8,279 nucleotides of DNA from Paracoccaceae bacterium (lineage in GTDB: Bacteria > Pseudomonadota > Alphaproteobacteria > Rhodobacterales > Rhodobacteraceae): NCBI GenBank assembly GCA_007120685.1, contig SKNG01000424.1, forward strand, positions 1 through 8,279, in the 5' to 3' direction. How positions within the stretch are numbered: the stretch's first letter is position 1; each line of letters starts with the position of its first letter. The notes beneath the pieces are model-generated. The model had not been told where the DNA came from. It saw only the letters and a program-made list of their open reading frames with translations, and searched no databases. Below, one piece after another: positions 1 through 5,788 of this stretch. Both the position numbers and the translations under genes were made by a program.

Positions 1-1
1 G

Positions 2-382
2 CGGCTGGCGGCGCTGCGGCTGAGTGCCCAGCCGATCCGGCGCGACATGGCGCGGCGGGCGCCGGACCTGGTGCGGCTGGGCGCGCGGGCGGAAGCGGCG
101 ATGGCGGCGCGGTTGCGCTGGCTGGGCGAGCGGCTGGCGGCGCTGGAACGGATGCGCGAGGCGATGGGCTATACGCAGACGCTGCGGCGGGGCTTTGCCG
201 TGCTGCGGGGCGAGGATGACCGGGTTCTGAAGGGCGCTGCCGCTGTCCGCGCCGCGCCGCGTTTCACGGTCGAACTGGCCGATGGCAAGGTGGCGGCGGC
301 GCCGCTTACAACGTCGGCGACGACGCGGCGGCGTGGGGGTGCCGGACCGGCGGGCGGGCCGGAGCAGGGCTCGCTGTTCTGA
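2..382 (+). CDS. xseA: Exodeoxyribonuclease VII large subunit, C-terminal part (partial)
   Basis: This is the last 126 residues of a gene that is open to the left edge of the window, so its start is missing. Exonuclease VII (XseA with several XseB) degrades single-stranded DNA to short oligonucleotides in the cytoplasm and takes part in mismatch and damage repair. The visible part holds an arginine- and alanine-rich helical stretch (LRWLGERLAALERM). It is followed by the family's C-terminal signature, YTQTLRRGFAVLRGED, and a short beta-rich segment ending FTVELADGKVAAAPL. A basic, glycine-rich linker then leads to the last five residues, QGSLF, before TGA. That ending resembles a sliding-clamp-binding pentapeptide (see findings). 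The identification rests on this signature and tail. The catalytic domain lies upstream and cannot be inspected, so I cannot say whether the gene is intact. Confidence 0.88.
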   Translation, partial: RLAALRLSAQPIRRDMARRAPDLVRLGARAEAAMAARLRWLGERLAALERMREAMGYTQTLRRGFAVLRGEDDRVLKGAAAVRAAPRFTVELADGKVAAAPLTTSATTRRRGGAGPAGGPEQGSLF

Positions 383-400
383 AGGGGTGCCGGCGGTGAG

Positions 401-480
401 GGCGGTGGGGGGCGCTGCCCCCCTCTTGGCCTGCGGCCAATTCACCCCCCGGCGTATTTGGGGCAAGATGAGGGGGCGGC
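401..480. repeat. Possible Rhodobacteraceae dispersed intergenic element
   Basis: The block combines a G6/C6 hairpin, a second hairpin with a CTGCGG core, a C6 run (445-450), the box GTATTTGGGGCAAGATGA (454-471) and a G5 run (472-476). The C and G runs are complementary and could close a third stem around the box. From memory, blocks of the type CCCCGG-GTATTT-gg-AAGATGAA recur between genes in Rhodobacter, Paracoccus and Roseobacter genomes. Only one copy is present here, so the repeat nature is not shown by this window. Confidence 0.45.
407..440. terminator. Tandem GC-rich hairpins after xseA
   Basis: There are two perfect inverted repeats in a row. At 407-423 a 7-bp stem (GGGGGGC/GCCCCCC) closes a GCT loop. 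At 426-440 a 6-bp stem (TTGGCC/GGCCAA) closes a TGC loop. They start 24 bases after the xseA stop and could end xseA transcription. No T-run follows, so this is not a classical intrinsic terminator. The hairpins may instead belong to a dispersed intergenic element (next entry). Confidence 0.5.
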
Positions 481-500
481 GATTGCTGGGCGCGGGGCCG

Positions 501-531
501 TTGCAAGGTGGCTCAGGCGCGGGCATATAGG
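501..531 (+). promoter_or_regulatory. Weak candidate promoter for accA
   Basis: TTGCAA at 501-506 is a fair -35 box. It is followed after 17-19 bases by an AT-rich patch, CATATAGG (524-531), that could act as a -10 box. The match is modest, but this is the only AT-rich pair between the hairpin block and accA. Transcription read-through from xseA is an alternative. Confidence 0.3.
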
Positions 532-557
532 GCGCGATTTGCCGGAGGGGCCGCGCG

Positions 558-1517
558 ATGAATTACCTGGAGTTCGAGAAACCGCTTGCCGAGATCGAAG
601 GCAAGGCGGCCGAGTTGCGCGCCATGGCGCGCGCCAACCCCGAGATGGATGTGGGCAAGGAGGCCGAGGCGCTGGACCGCAAGGCCGAGGCGATGCTGGG
701 CGATCTCTATCGCGCGCTCACGCCCTGGCAGAAATGCCTGGTCGCCCGCCACCCTGACCGGCCGCATTGCCGGGATTACATCGAGGCGCTGTTCACCGAC
801 TACACGCCGCTGGCCGGCGACCGCAACTTTGCCGATGATGCCGCGATCATGGGCGGGCTGGCACGGCTGGATGACCGGCCGGTGGTGGTGATCGGGCAGG
901 AGAAGGGTGACGATACCAAATCCCGCATCGCCCGCAACTTCGGCATGGCCCGGCCCGAGGGCTACCGCAAGGCGATCCGCCTGATGGACCTGGCCGCGCG
1001 TTTCGGCCTGCCGGTGATCACGCTGGTCGACACGCCGGGCGCCTATCCCGGCAAGGGCGCCGAGGAGCGCGGCCAGGCCGAGGCGATTGCGCGCTCGACC
1101 CAGAAATGCCTGGAGATCGGTGTGCCCGTGGTCTCGGCGGTGATCGGCGAGGGGGGATCGGGCGGCGCGGTGGCGCTGGCCACGGCCGACCGAGTGCTGA
1201 TGCTGGAGCATTCGGTCTATTCGGTGATCTCGCCCGAGGGCTGTGCCTCGATCCTGTGGAAGGATGCCGAGAAGATGCGCGAGGCGGCCGAGGCCTTGAA
1301 GCTGACCGCGCAGGACCTGCTGAAGCTGGGGGTTATCGACCAGATCGTACCCGAGCCGCGCGGTGGTGCCCAGCGCGACCGCAAGGCCACCATCGAGGCG
1401 GTTGGGGCGGCGGTGCAGGGCGCGCTGGACGGGCTGGCCGGGCGCGAGGCGACGGCGCTGATCCAGGGCCGGCGGCGCAAGTTTCTGGACATGGGGCAGA
1501 AGGGGCTGGCGGCCTGA
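558..1517 (+). CDS. accA: Acetyl-CoA carboxylase carboxyltransferase subunit alpha
   Basis: AccA pairs with AccD to form the carboxyltransferase of acetyl-CoA carboxylase. It moves the carboxyl group from biotin-BCCP to acetyl-CoA, making malonyl-CoA, the committed step of fatty acid synthesis in the cytoplasm. The 319-residue product is the normal bacterial length. Visible landmarks are the N-terminal helical segment starting MNYLEFEKPL, RPVVVIGQEKG (about 107-117), DTPGAYPG (158-165), GEGGSGGA (197-204), which fits the oxyanion-type glycine loop of the crotonase-like fold, and PEGCASILW (226-234). The ATG follows a strong GGAGGGG site at 544-550 with 7 bases between, which fixes the start. 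accD is not adjacent, as is usual in Proteobacteria. The gene stands alone between xseA on the same strand and a convergent neighbour. No truncation or missing motif is seen. Confidence 0.97.
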   Translation: MNYLEFEKPLAEIEGKAAELRAMARANPEMDVGKEAEALDRKAEAMLGDLYRALTPWQKCLVARHPDRPHCRDYIEALFTDYTPLAGDRNFADDAAIMGGLARLDDRPVVVIGQEKGDDTKSRIARNFGMARPEGYRKAIRLMDLAARFGLPVITLVDTPGAYPGKGAEERGQAEAIARSTQKCLEIGVPVVSAVIGEGGSGGAVALATADRVLMLEHSVYSVISPEGCASILWKDAEKMREAAEALKLTAQDLLKLGVIDQIVPEPRGGAQRDRKATIEAVGAAVQGALDGLAGREATALIQGRRRKFLDMGQKGLAA

Positions 1518-1538
1518 GGCTACGGCTTCGGCGTCAGG
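1513..1538. terminator. Inverted repeat joining two convergent stop codons
   Basis: CCTGA (1513-1517) and TCAGG (1534-1538) are perfect complements. The left arm ends with the accA stop and the right arm begins with the stop of the minus-strand gene. Between them, GC-TTCG-GC (1525-1532) forms a short stem with a C(UUCG)G-type tetraloop on the plus strand. This could be a small bidirectional terminator, but there is no U-tract and the stem is interrupted. Confidence 0.35.
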
Positions 1539-2568
1539 TGCCTGCGGCTTCCGGCGGCGGCTTATCGCCCATCAGCGCCGCCAGCGCCAAGAGCGGCGAG
1601 CCGCTCTGGATGTAAGGGGCGGTGGTTTCCGGCAGACCCTCCAGGTAGTCCACATTGGCGCGAAAATGCGCCGTCGTGTGGTCGGTCAGCCACATCAGCA
1701 GCGCACTCAGCGCCGTCGCACCCACGCCTATTTCCCGTTCGGTGACCCGGCAGCCCGCGCCATCGGGTTCGACCGACCAGATCATGATGAAGGGCCTTGG
1801 ACTGAACATCGGATGCGTGTTGCGTTCCTCCAGCCGTTGGCCAAGCGGGCCATCCTCGATGATCCGCAACCAGGCGTCGGGACGGCGCGGGCCGATGAAG
1901 GTGCTGCGCAGGTCAGGCGGCAGGCCGTCGCCTAGCCGCCGTTCCCACGGGTTGCGGAGCCACAGGGGAAACCAGCCTTCGGCGTCCGCCGCGCCGGTCA
2001 TTCGCAGCGTGTTGGCCTGCATGGGTGCAAAGCGCAGCGCGCGCGCGAGGCGCTGCGGCGGCAGGGTCGAGCGGACCTTCCCCCGGGAGTTCACGCGCAG
2101 GCGGGGCGGCTTCATCTGCAGATGTGCTATGGCGAAGTTCAGCAGCGCCCAGGACATCGGCAGCACCAGCACCGCAATCAGTGCGCCGACAAGGATGACA
2201 GTGATCGTCTGGCCAGGGTCAAGGGGTGGCATCAGGGCAAACCAGGGTTCTGCCACCGGCAGGAGGGTGGCCAGAAAGCCGATCAGCAGGGCCAGTGACA
2301 GATGTTCGGTTACGGCGGCGGGGAAGCGGATCACCAGCACCAGCATCAGCGGCGGCCAGCACAGCATCAGCCAGCGGTCCCAGCCCTGCGGGATCAGGCC
2401 CTCGCCCAGAAGCAGTGACGGTGGCAACCAGACCAGCCAGGGCAGGATCGCCAGAAAGACGATCAGCCGGCGCAGCGCGAAGAGCATAGCGCGGGTGCGG
2501 TGGAAAGAGCGGTGCATGGATCGCCTTGCCCAAGTTGGTGTTCCAGGGGCCTGGGGGTAGGCGGTCAT
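1534..2568 (-). CDS. Unrecognised four-TM protein with possible SRPBCC-like domain
   Basis: I do not recognise a named family. The 344-residue protein has four probable membrane segments in its first half, at about residues 35-56, 66-86, 88-112 and 121-146. The rest is soluble. That part reads like a helix-grip (SRPBCC/START-like) fold: a strand and helix near RGKVRSTLPPQRLARAL, strands around AWLRIIEDG and FIMIWSVEPDG, then GCRVTEREIGVGATALSALL and a long C-terminal helix. This fold call is inference from pattern only. The N-terminus is uncertain. The first ATG (2566-2568) has no good ribosome site; ATGs at 2517 and 2487 would give starts at residues 18 and 28 and still keep all four TM segments. 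It lies 64 bp after the PPOX gene on the same strand and could be the last gene of the ftsEX operon. It converges on accA with a 16-bp gap. Confidence 0.75.
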   Translation of the reverse strand: MTAYPQAPGTPTWARRSMHRSFHRTRAMLFALRRLIVFLAILPWLVWLPPSLLLGEGLIPQGWDRWLMLCWPPLMLVLVIRFPAAVTEHLSLALLIGFLATLLPVAEPWFALMPPLDPGQTITVILVGALIAVLVLPMSWALLNFAIAHLQMKPPRLRVNSRGKVRSTLPPQRLARALRFAPMQANTLRMTGAADAEGWFPLWLRNPWERRLGDGLPPDLRSTFIGPRRPDAWLRIIEDGPLGQRLEERNTHPMFSPRPFIMIWSVEPDGAGCRVTEREIGVGATALSALLMWLTDHTTAHFRANVDYLEGLPETTAPYIQSGSPLLALAALMGDKPPPEAAGT

Positions 2569-2573
2569 CGCGG

Positions 2574-2608
2574 CGAAAATGCGGCCCTTGCGGGGCTCGG
2601 CGGGGCCG
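2574..2608 (-). terminator. Weak hairpin after the PPOX gene
   Basis: Read on the minus strand, CGGCCC (2608-2603) and GGGCCG (2587-2582) form a 6-bp stem with a 15-base loop, followed at once by CATTTTC. It lies 24 bases after the PPOX stop. It could partly end the ftsEX operon before the downstream membrane-protein gene. The loop is long and the T-run only four bases, so support is limited. Confidence 0.25.
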
Positions 2609-2632
2609 TGGCAGCGGGTTTCTCGGTGGCGC

Positions 2633-3241
2633 CTACCACAGCCGCTGACGGTTGCGCGCCGGGGCGGTGGCGTCGAATTGCGCGCCGTCGATCCCGCCTT
2701 TGGTGATTTCCTGGAGGATGGTGCCCAGCGTCGGCAGGCCCGCCGACTGATCGCCGTCCTGCCACAGCCGGGCGCGCGTCAGCGACTTGGCGCATTGCAT
2801 GTAGACCTCCGCCAGCGCCACCACGATCACGCAGCGCGGCTGTTTCCCGTCGCGGTCGAACCGCGCCAGCAGGTCCGGCGCGACCGACAGCCGGGCGGTG
2901 CCGTTGACGCGCAGGATGTCCTGCGAGCCCGCCACCAGAAAGGCCAGCGATACCCTTCCGTCCACGACGATGTTGCGCAGGCTGTCCAGCCGGTTGTTGC
3001 CGCGCCAGTCGGGCAGGGCCAGCGTGCCCGCATCCAGAACCGTCACCACTGGCCCGTCATCGCCGCGCGGGCTGCAATCGGTGCCGCCGGGGCCGGTGCT
3101 GGCCAGCAGGCAGAAGCGTGCGCATTCGATCCAGGCGCGATAGGCCGGGGTCAGGCGCGGCGTGACCTTGGCGATGGCCGCCCGCGAGGGCGGATCGGGG
3201 TAGAGCGCCTTCAGCGCGGCGAGGTCGGTGATCCAGGTCAC
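2633..3241 (-). CDS. PPOX-class FMN-binding protein (pyridoxamine 5'-phosphate oxidase-like)
   Basis: The 202-residue protein belongs to the split-barrel flavin family that includes pyridoxamine 5'-phosphate oxidase. It most resembles the subfamily annotated as 'PPOX class probable FMN-dependent' (DR_2398/MSMEG_1061 type). Signature stretches are DCSPRGDDGP (about 55-64), LPDWRGNNRLDSLRNI (76-91), a barrel strand FLVAGSQDILRVNGTARL (101-118) and CAKSLTRARLW near 150-160. Family members bind FMN, F420 or haem, and the true substrate of this subfamily is not known. It is not a safe PdxH call. The start is GTG (3241-3239), and its GTGA overlaps the stop of the upstream acyltransferase gene by four bases, with no strong ribosome site of its own. 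Translation is therefore probably coupled. It is the fourth gene of the ftsE-led operon. Confidence 0.88.
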   Translation of the reverse strand: MTWITDLAALKALYPDPPSRAAIAKVTPRLTPAYRAWIECARFCLLASTGPGGTDCSPRGDDGPVVTVLDAGTLALPDWRGNNRLDSLRNIVVDGRVSLAFLVAGSQDILRVNGTARLSVAPDLLARFDRDGKQPRCVIVVALAEVYMQCAKSLTRARLWQDGDQSAGLPTLGTILQEITKGGIDGAQFDATAPARNRQRLW

Positions 3242-4020
3242 TGGGCGGCGGCCTTGGACGCGGCGGCTTTCGATGCGTTGGCCCGGGCGGCGGGGGCGTC
3301 GAAGCCGGCCTCGGCCATCAGCGCGTCAGAGCGGGATTCGACCACCTGCTCCAACTCCCGCATGAAGCTGCGCAGGTCGCGCCCCGGCGGGATGGCGGGC
3401 AGGAATTCGACCACCGCCAGACCCGGCGCGCGATAGATCTGCCGGCGCGGCCAGAACACGCCGACATTGCAGGCCACCGGCACGCAATCGGTGCTCATTT
3501 CCTGATACAGCAGCCCGGTGCCGACCTTGTATTCCTTCGTCGCATCGGGCGCCACGCGGGTGCCCTGGGGATAAATGATCAACTGCCCCGGCTCCTGCTG
3601 GCCGGCGCGCACGCGCTCCATCATCGCCTTGATCGCCGCCCCGCGCTTGCCGCGGTCTACCGGCACGCAGCCGATGCGCTGGGCGTACCAGCCCAGGATC
3701 GGTGCGCGCCGCAACTCCTTCTTCATGATGAACTTCGGGCGCGGCAATTCGCTGACCAGGATGATGATGTCGAAAAAGCTCTGATGCTTGGCGGCGATCA
3801 TCACCTCGCCCTGGGGGATTTCGCCGCGCACCTCGGAGCGCAGGCCCAACATCCAGCGCGCCGTCCAGCGTGCATAGCGGCACCAGGTATGCACGGCGGC
3901 AAAGGCCCCGCGCCGGTCGACCATCGCCCAGGGGGTGAAGAACACCGCCATGATCGCCATCATCGCATAGACCTGCACCGTGTAGATCAGCGAGCGCAGC
4001 CATCGCCAGGCATAGGCCAT
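3238..4020 (-). CDS. plsC: 1-acyl-sn-glycerol-3-phosphate acyltransferase (PlsC family)
   Basis: PlsC enzymes acylate the sn-2 position of lysophosphatidic acid to give phosphatidic acid at the inner membrane, a core step of phospholipid synthesis. The 260-residue product has a hydrophobic N-terminus (about 11-32) as a membrane anchor. The HX4D catalytic motif is H79-QSFF-D84, a motif II-like segment GCVPVDRG lies at 117-124, and motif III is YPQGTR (150-155). Motif III usually reads FPEGTR, so the Glu is Gln here. The tail ends in alanine- and lysine-rich short repeats (SKAAASKAAAQ). I chose the ATG at 4020 over an in-frame ATG at 4110 for three reasons: it makes a TGATG junction with ftsX, it follows a strong GAGGAGGGAAGG site within ftsX, and it matches where the family begins. 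Other lysophospholipid acyltransferases share the fold, so the exact substrate is not certain. Confidence 0.9.
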   Translation of the reverse strand: MAYAWRWLRSLIYTVQVYAMMAIMAVFFTPWAMVDRRGAFAAVHTWCRYARWTARWMLGLRSEVRGEIPQGEVMIAAKHQSFFDIIILVSELPRPKFIMKKELRRAPILGWYAQRIGCVPVDRGKRGAAIKAMMERVRAGQQEPGQLIIYPQGTRVAPDATKEYKVGTGLLYQEMSTDCVPVACNVGVFWPRRQIYRAPGLAVVEFLPAIPPGRDLRSFMRELEQVVESRSDALMAEAGFDAPAARANASKAAASKAAAQ

Positions 4021-4955
4021 CAGCCTTCCCTCCTCAGCACGCGGAACGCAGCGGCGCGGGTGGCGGCCCAGGCCACGATGGCGGCAAAGGGCGGCACCAC
4101 CAGGGGCCACAGCCAGTCGGCGCCGCGGAACCCGATCCCGCCCAGCCCCGCGTCGCCTGCTGTCTCGCCCAGCGACGGCATCAGGGCCAGCGCGCCCATG
4201 CCCAGCCCCGTGCCCAGCGCGGCCCCCAAGAGCGCGCGCAGGGTGAAACTGCGGGTGAAGGCCCGGGCGATGAAGGTATCGCGCGCGCCGACCAGACGCA
4301 GGACGGCAATCGCCTGTGCATTGGCCGCCAGCGAGAAACTGGCCGCCAGCGCCACCATCGCCGCCGTGGCCGCGCCGATCAGCGCCACCGACAGAAGCGC
4401 CAGCCCCCGCAGATGCCCCGCCGCCGCCACCATCGGCGCGCGCCAGCGGCTATGGTCGTCCAGCACCGAGCCGGGCACCTCGGCGGCCAGGCGCATGCGC
4501 AGGCCCACCGGATCGAAGCCGCCACCGCCCTCGATGATTTCGATCAGCCGGGGCAGGGCCAGCTGCTCCAGCGGCAGATCGGGGCCGAACCAGGGGGCGA
4601 GCAGGGCGCGTTGTTCCTCGACCTCCAGCAACCGGACCGAGGCCACGCCGGGCGTGGCGCGCAGGATATCCAGCGCGCGGTTGGTCTGCGCGTCCAATTC
4701 GCCCGCGGGGGCGGAAATGCGCAGCGTGGCGCTTTGCGCCAGCGTCGCATGCCAGCGATCGGCCAGCCGATCCGCGCCCAGTGCCATCGCCAGGGCGAAG
4801 ACTGCCAGAAAGGCCATCGCCAATGCCGTGCCCACGGTCAGCGCGGCGGTGAAGCCAGAGCCCGGCACCACATCGGGCGCCTCGCGCGGCTCGGCCCCGG
4901 CGGCGCTTGCCTCGGCCCGGCGACGGCCTGGGATCAGAAGGGCCAGCGCGTTCAC
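4020..4955 (-). CDS. ftsX: Cell division protein FtsX
   Basis: FtsX is the membrane subunit of the FtsEX complex, an ABC-type machine that works by mechanical signalling rather than transport and activates periplasmic cell-wall hydrolases at the septum. The 311-residue product shows the family layout. A cytoplasmic N-terminus of about 35 residues is followed by TM1 (38-60) and a periplasmic domain (about 61-180, including TNRALDILRATPGVASVRLLE). TM2 (184-208), the cytoplasmic loop AIAVLRLVGARDTFIARAF (215-233), TM3 (236-260) and TM4 (282-302) follow. The cytoplasmic loop is the likely contact with FtsE. The start is GTG (4955-4953), overlapping the ftsE stop as GTGA, so translation is probably coupled. 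The weak pentapeptide conservation across FtsX proteins makes gene order a key support: it follows ftsE directly. No sign of disruption is seen. Confidence 0.93.
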   Translation of the reverse strand: MNALALLIPGRRRAEASAAGAEPREAPDVVPGSGFTAALTVGTALAMAFLAVFALAMALGADRLADRWHATLAQSATLRISAPAGELDAQTNRALDILRATPGVASVRLLEVEEQRALLAPWFGPDLPLEQLALPRLIEIIEGGGGFDPVGLRMRLAAEVPGSVLDDHSRWRAPMVAAAGHLRGLALLSVALIGAATAAMVALAASFSLAANAQAIAVLRLVGARDTFIARAFTRSFTLRALLGAALGTGLGMGALALMPSLGETAGDAGLGGIGFRGADWLWPLVVPPFAAIVAWAATRAAAFRVLRREG

Positions 4956-5623
4956 AGATCCGCCCCCGCCGCCTGCAGCGTCCGTTCGGCGATGCGCAAC
5001 ACCCGCGCCGAAACCTGCGCCTTGGCACTGCGGATCAGATTCAGGTCATGCGTGGCGATCATCACCGCCGTGCCCATGCGGTTCAGTTCCACCAGCAGCG
5101 ACAGGATGCGCAACGACATATCCCAGTCCAGATTGCCGGTCGGCTCGTCGGCCAGCACCACGGCGGGCGAGGCGATGACCGCGCGCGCCAGCGCCGCGCG
5201 CTGGCGTTCGCCGCCCGAAAGCGTGGGCGGGCGGGCCTCGGCCTGTTCGCTCAGCCCTACCCAGGCCAGCAATTCGCGCAGATCGCGCTGCGGGGCGGCA
5301 ACACCGGCAACGGTGAACGGCAGGGCCACATTCTGGGCCACGCTCAGATGATCCAGGAAGCGGCAGTCCTGATGGATCACGCCGATCTGGCGGCGGGTAT
5401 CGGCCAGATCGTCGCGGTTCATCGACTGCAGATCGCTGTCGAACAGCACCACCCGGCCGGCGCTGGGGCGCAATTCGCCGTAGCAGAGTTTCAATAGCGT
5501 CGTCTTGCCGGCGCCAGAGGGGCCGGTCAGGAAATGAAAGGCGCCCCCGGCGACATGCAGATCGACATCGCCCAGCAATCGCCGGTCGCCGTAATCCTGC
5601 GCAACCTTTTCCAGCCTGATCAA
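4952..5623 (-). CDS. ftsE: Cell division ATP-binding protein FtsE
   Basis: FtsE is the cytoplasmic ATPase of the FtsEX division complex. It has 223 residues, the usual length, and all ABC-ATPase motifs are intact: Walker A GPSGAGKT (34-41), Q-loop Gln85 in IHQD, signature LSGGE (135-139), Walker B VVLADEP (155-161) with catalytic Glu160, D-loop NLD (164-166) and switch His192 in THD. The sequence ELRPSAGRVVLFD after Walker A also fits FtsE. The start is TTG (5623-5621). It is supported by a GGAG site 8 bases upstream (AACGGAGCAAAGGCG) and by the family's usual MIRLE beginning; no in-frame ATG gives a better fit. It is the first gene of a minus-strand operon ftsE-ftsX-plsC-PPOX. I found no convincing promoter for it in the 5624-5730 region. 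Confidence 0.96.
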   Translation of the reverse strand: MIRLEKVAQDYGDRRLLGDVDLHVAGGAFHFLTGPSGAGKTTLLKLCYGELRPSAGRVVLFDSDLQSMNRDDLADTRRQIGVIHQDCRFLDHLSVAQNVALPFTVAGVAAPQRDLRELLAWVGLSEQAEARPPTLSGGERQRAALARAVIASPAVVLADEPTGNLDWDMSLRILSLLVELNRMGTAVMIATHDLNLIRSAKAQVSARVLRIAERTLQAAGADL

Positions 5624-5657
5624 CGCCTTTGCTCCGTTCCAGGGCGGCTCCTTCCCC

Positions 5658-5666
5658 TGTGGAAAA
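5658..5666 (-). promoter_or_regulatory. DnaA-box-like 9-mer
   Basis: The minus strand reads TTTTCCACA, which fits the relaxed DnaA-box pattern TTWTNCACA. It lies 35 bases upstream of the ftsE start codon in the divergent intergenic region. A single isolated box is weak evidence for regulation. Confidence 0.25.
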
Positions 5667-5683
5667 AGGGTTAATGGATGGAC

Positions 5684-5712
5684 TTGGAACCGCGCCGATC
5701 ACTAGCTATAAC
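5684..5712 (+). promoter_or_regulatory. Sigma-70-type promoter for the zinc-ribbon gene
   Basis: TTGGAA (5684-5689), a 17-base spacer and TATAAC (5707-5712) make the best promoter match in the window. The -10 box has 5 of 6 consensus bases and the -35 box 4 of 6. Transcription would begin near 5718-5720, about 60 bases ahead of the zinc-ribbon start codon. Confidence 0.6.
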
Positions 5713-5731
5713 AAGGGAGGGGCCAAAGCCA

Positions 5732-5788
5732 ATGGCCGAAGAGCAGGTGACCGGAAAACCGGTTCGGCCGGAGGTGCGATGCGACTGA
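5732..5788 (+). CDS. Possible 18-aa leader ORF before the zinc-ribbon gene
   Basis: An ATG at 5732 opens a short frame, MAEEQVTGKPVRPEVRCD, that stops at TGA 5786-5788. Its stop overlaps the next start as ATGCGACTGA, in a different frame. A GGGAGGGG site (5715-5722) sits 9 bases upstream, a better ribosome site than that of the downstream gene. If transcription starts near 5718, the leader would lie almost at the 5' end of the mRNA. It could serve to couple or modulate translation of the zinc-ribbon protein. It could equally be chance in a GC-rich region. I know of no matching leader peptide. Confidence 0.35.
   Translation: MAEEQVTGKPVRPEVRCD
5750..5774 (+). promoter_or_regulatory. Competing CCGG hairpins at the zinc-ribbon ribosome site
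   Basis: ACCGG-AAAA-CCGGT (5750-5763) is a perfect 5-bp hairpin with an A4 loop. A third CCGG (5768-5771) can pair instead with the CCGG at 5759-5762, which would cover the start of the GGAGG ribosome site (5770-5774) of the zinc-ribbon gene. The two folds exclude each other. All of this lies inside the possible leader ORF. A switch is inference only. Confidence 0.3.

Noticed and set aside
513..1211. Minus-strand frame of 232 codons opposite accA
   Set aside because: His/Arg/Ala-rich product with no family resemblance; accA is certain on the other strand.
1655..2560. Plus-strand frame of 301 codons opposite the four-TM gene
   Set aside because: The translated sequence is Arg/Ser-rich with no recognisable motif, while the minus-strand frame has clear membrane segments.
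2579..3436. Plus-strand frame of 285 codons opposite the PPOX and plsC genes
   Set aside because: It is antisense to conserved PPOX motifs and its composition is that of a shadow frame.
4021..4110. Longer N-terminus for the plsC product starting at the ATG at 4110
   Set aside because: It would overlap ftsX by 90 bases and add an Arg/Gly-rich stretch unlike the family; the ATG at 4020 has a strong ribosome site and a TGATG junction.
3784..5178. Long plus-strand frame (464 codons) opposite ftsE, ftsX and plsC
   Set aside because: It lies antisense to three confidently identified genes. Its product is low-complexity, rich in Ala, Arg, Ser and Pro, as expected from shadow frames in GC-rich DNA.
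5671..5685. CtrA-type TTAA-N7-TTAA site upstream of ftsE
   Set aside because: Only one TTAA half-site is present; the second half at the right spacing reads ACTT.
5629..5778. Earlier in-frame start for the zinc-ribbon protein at 5629
   Set aside because: It lies upstream of the TTGGAA-N17-TATAAC promoter and adds 50 residues with no family-like character ahead of the zinc ribbon.
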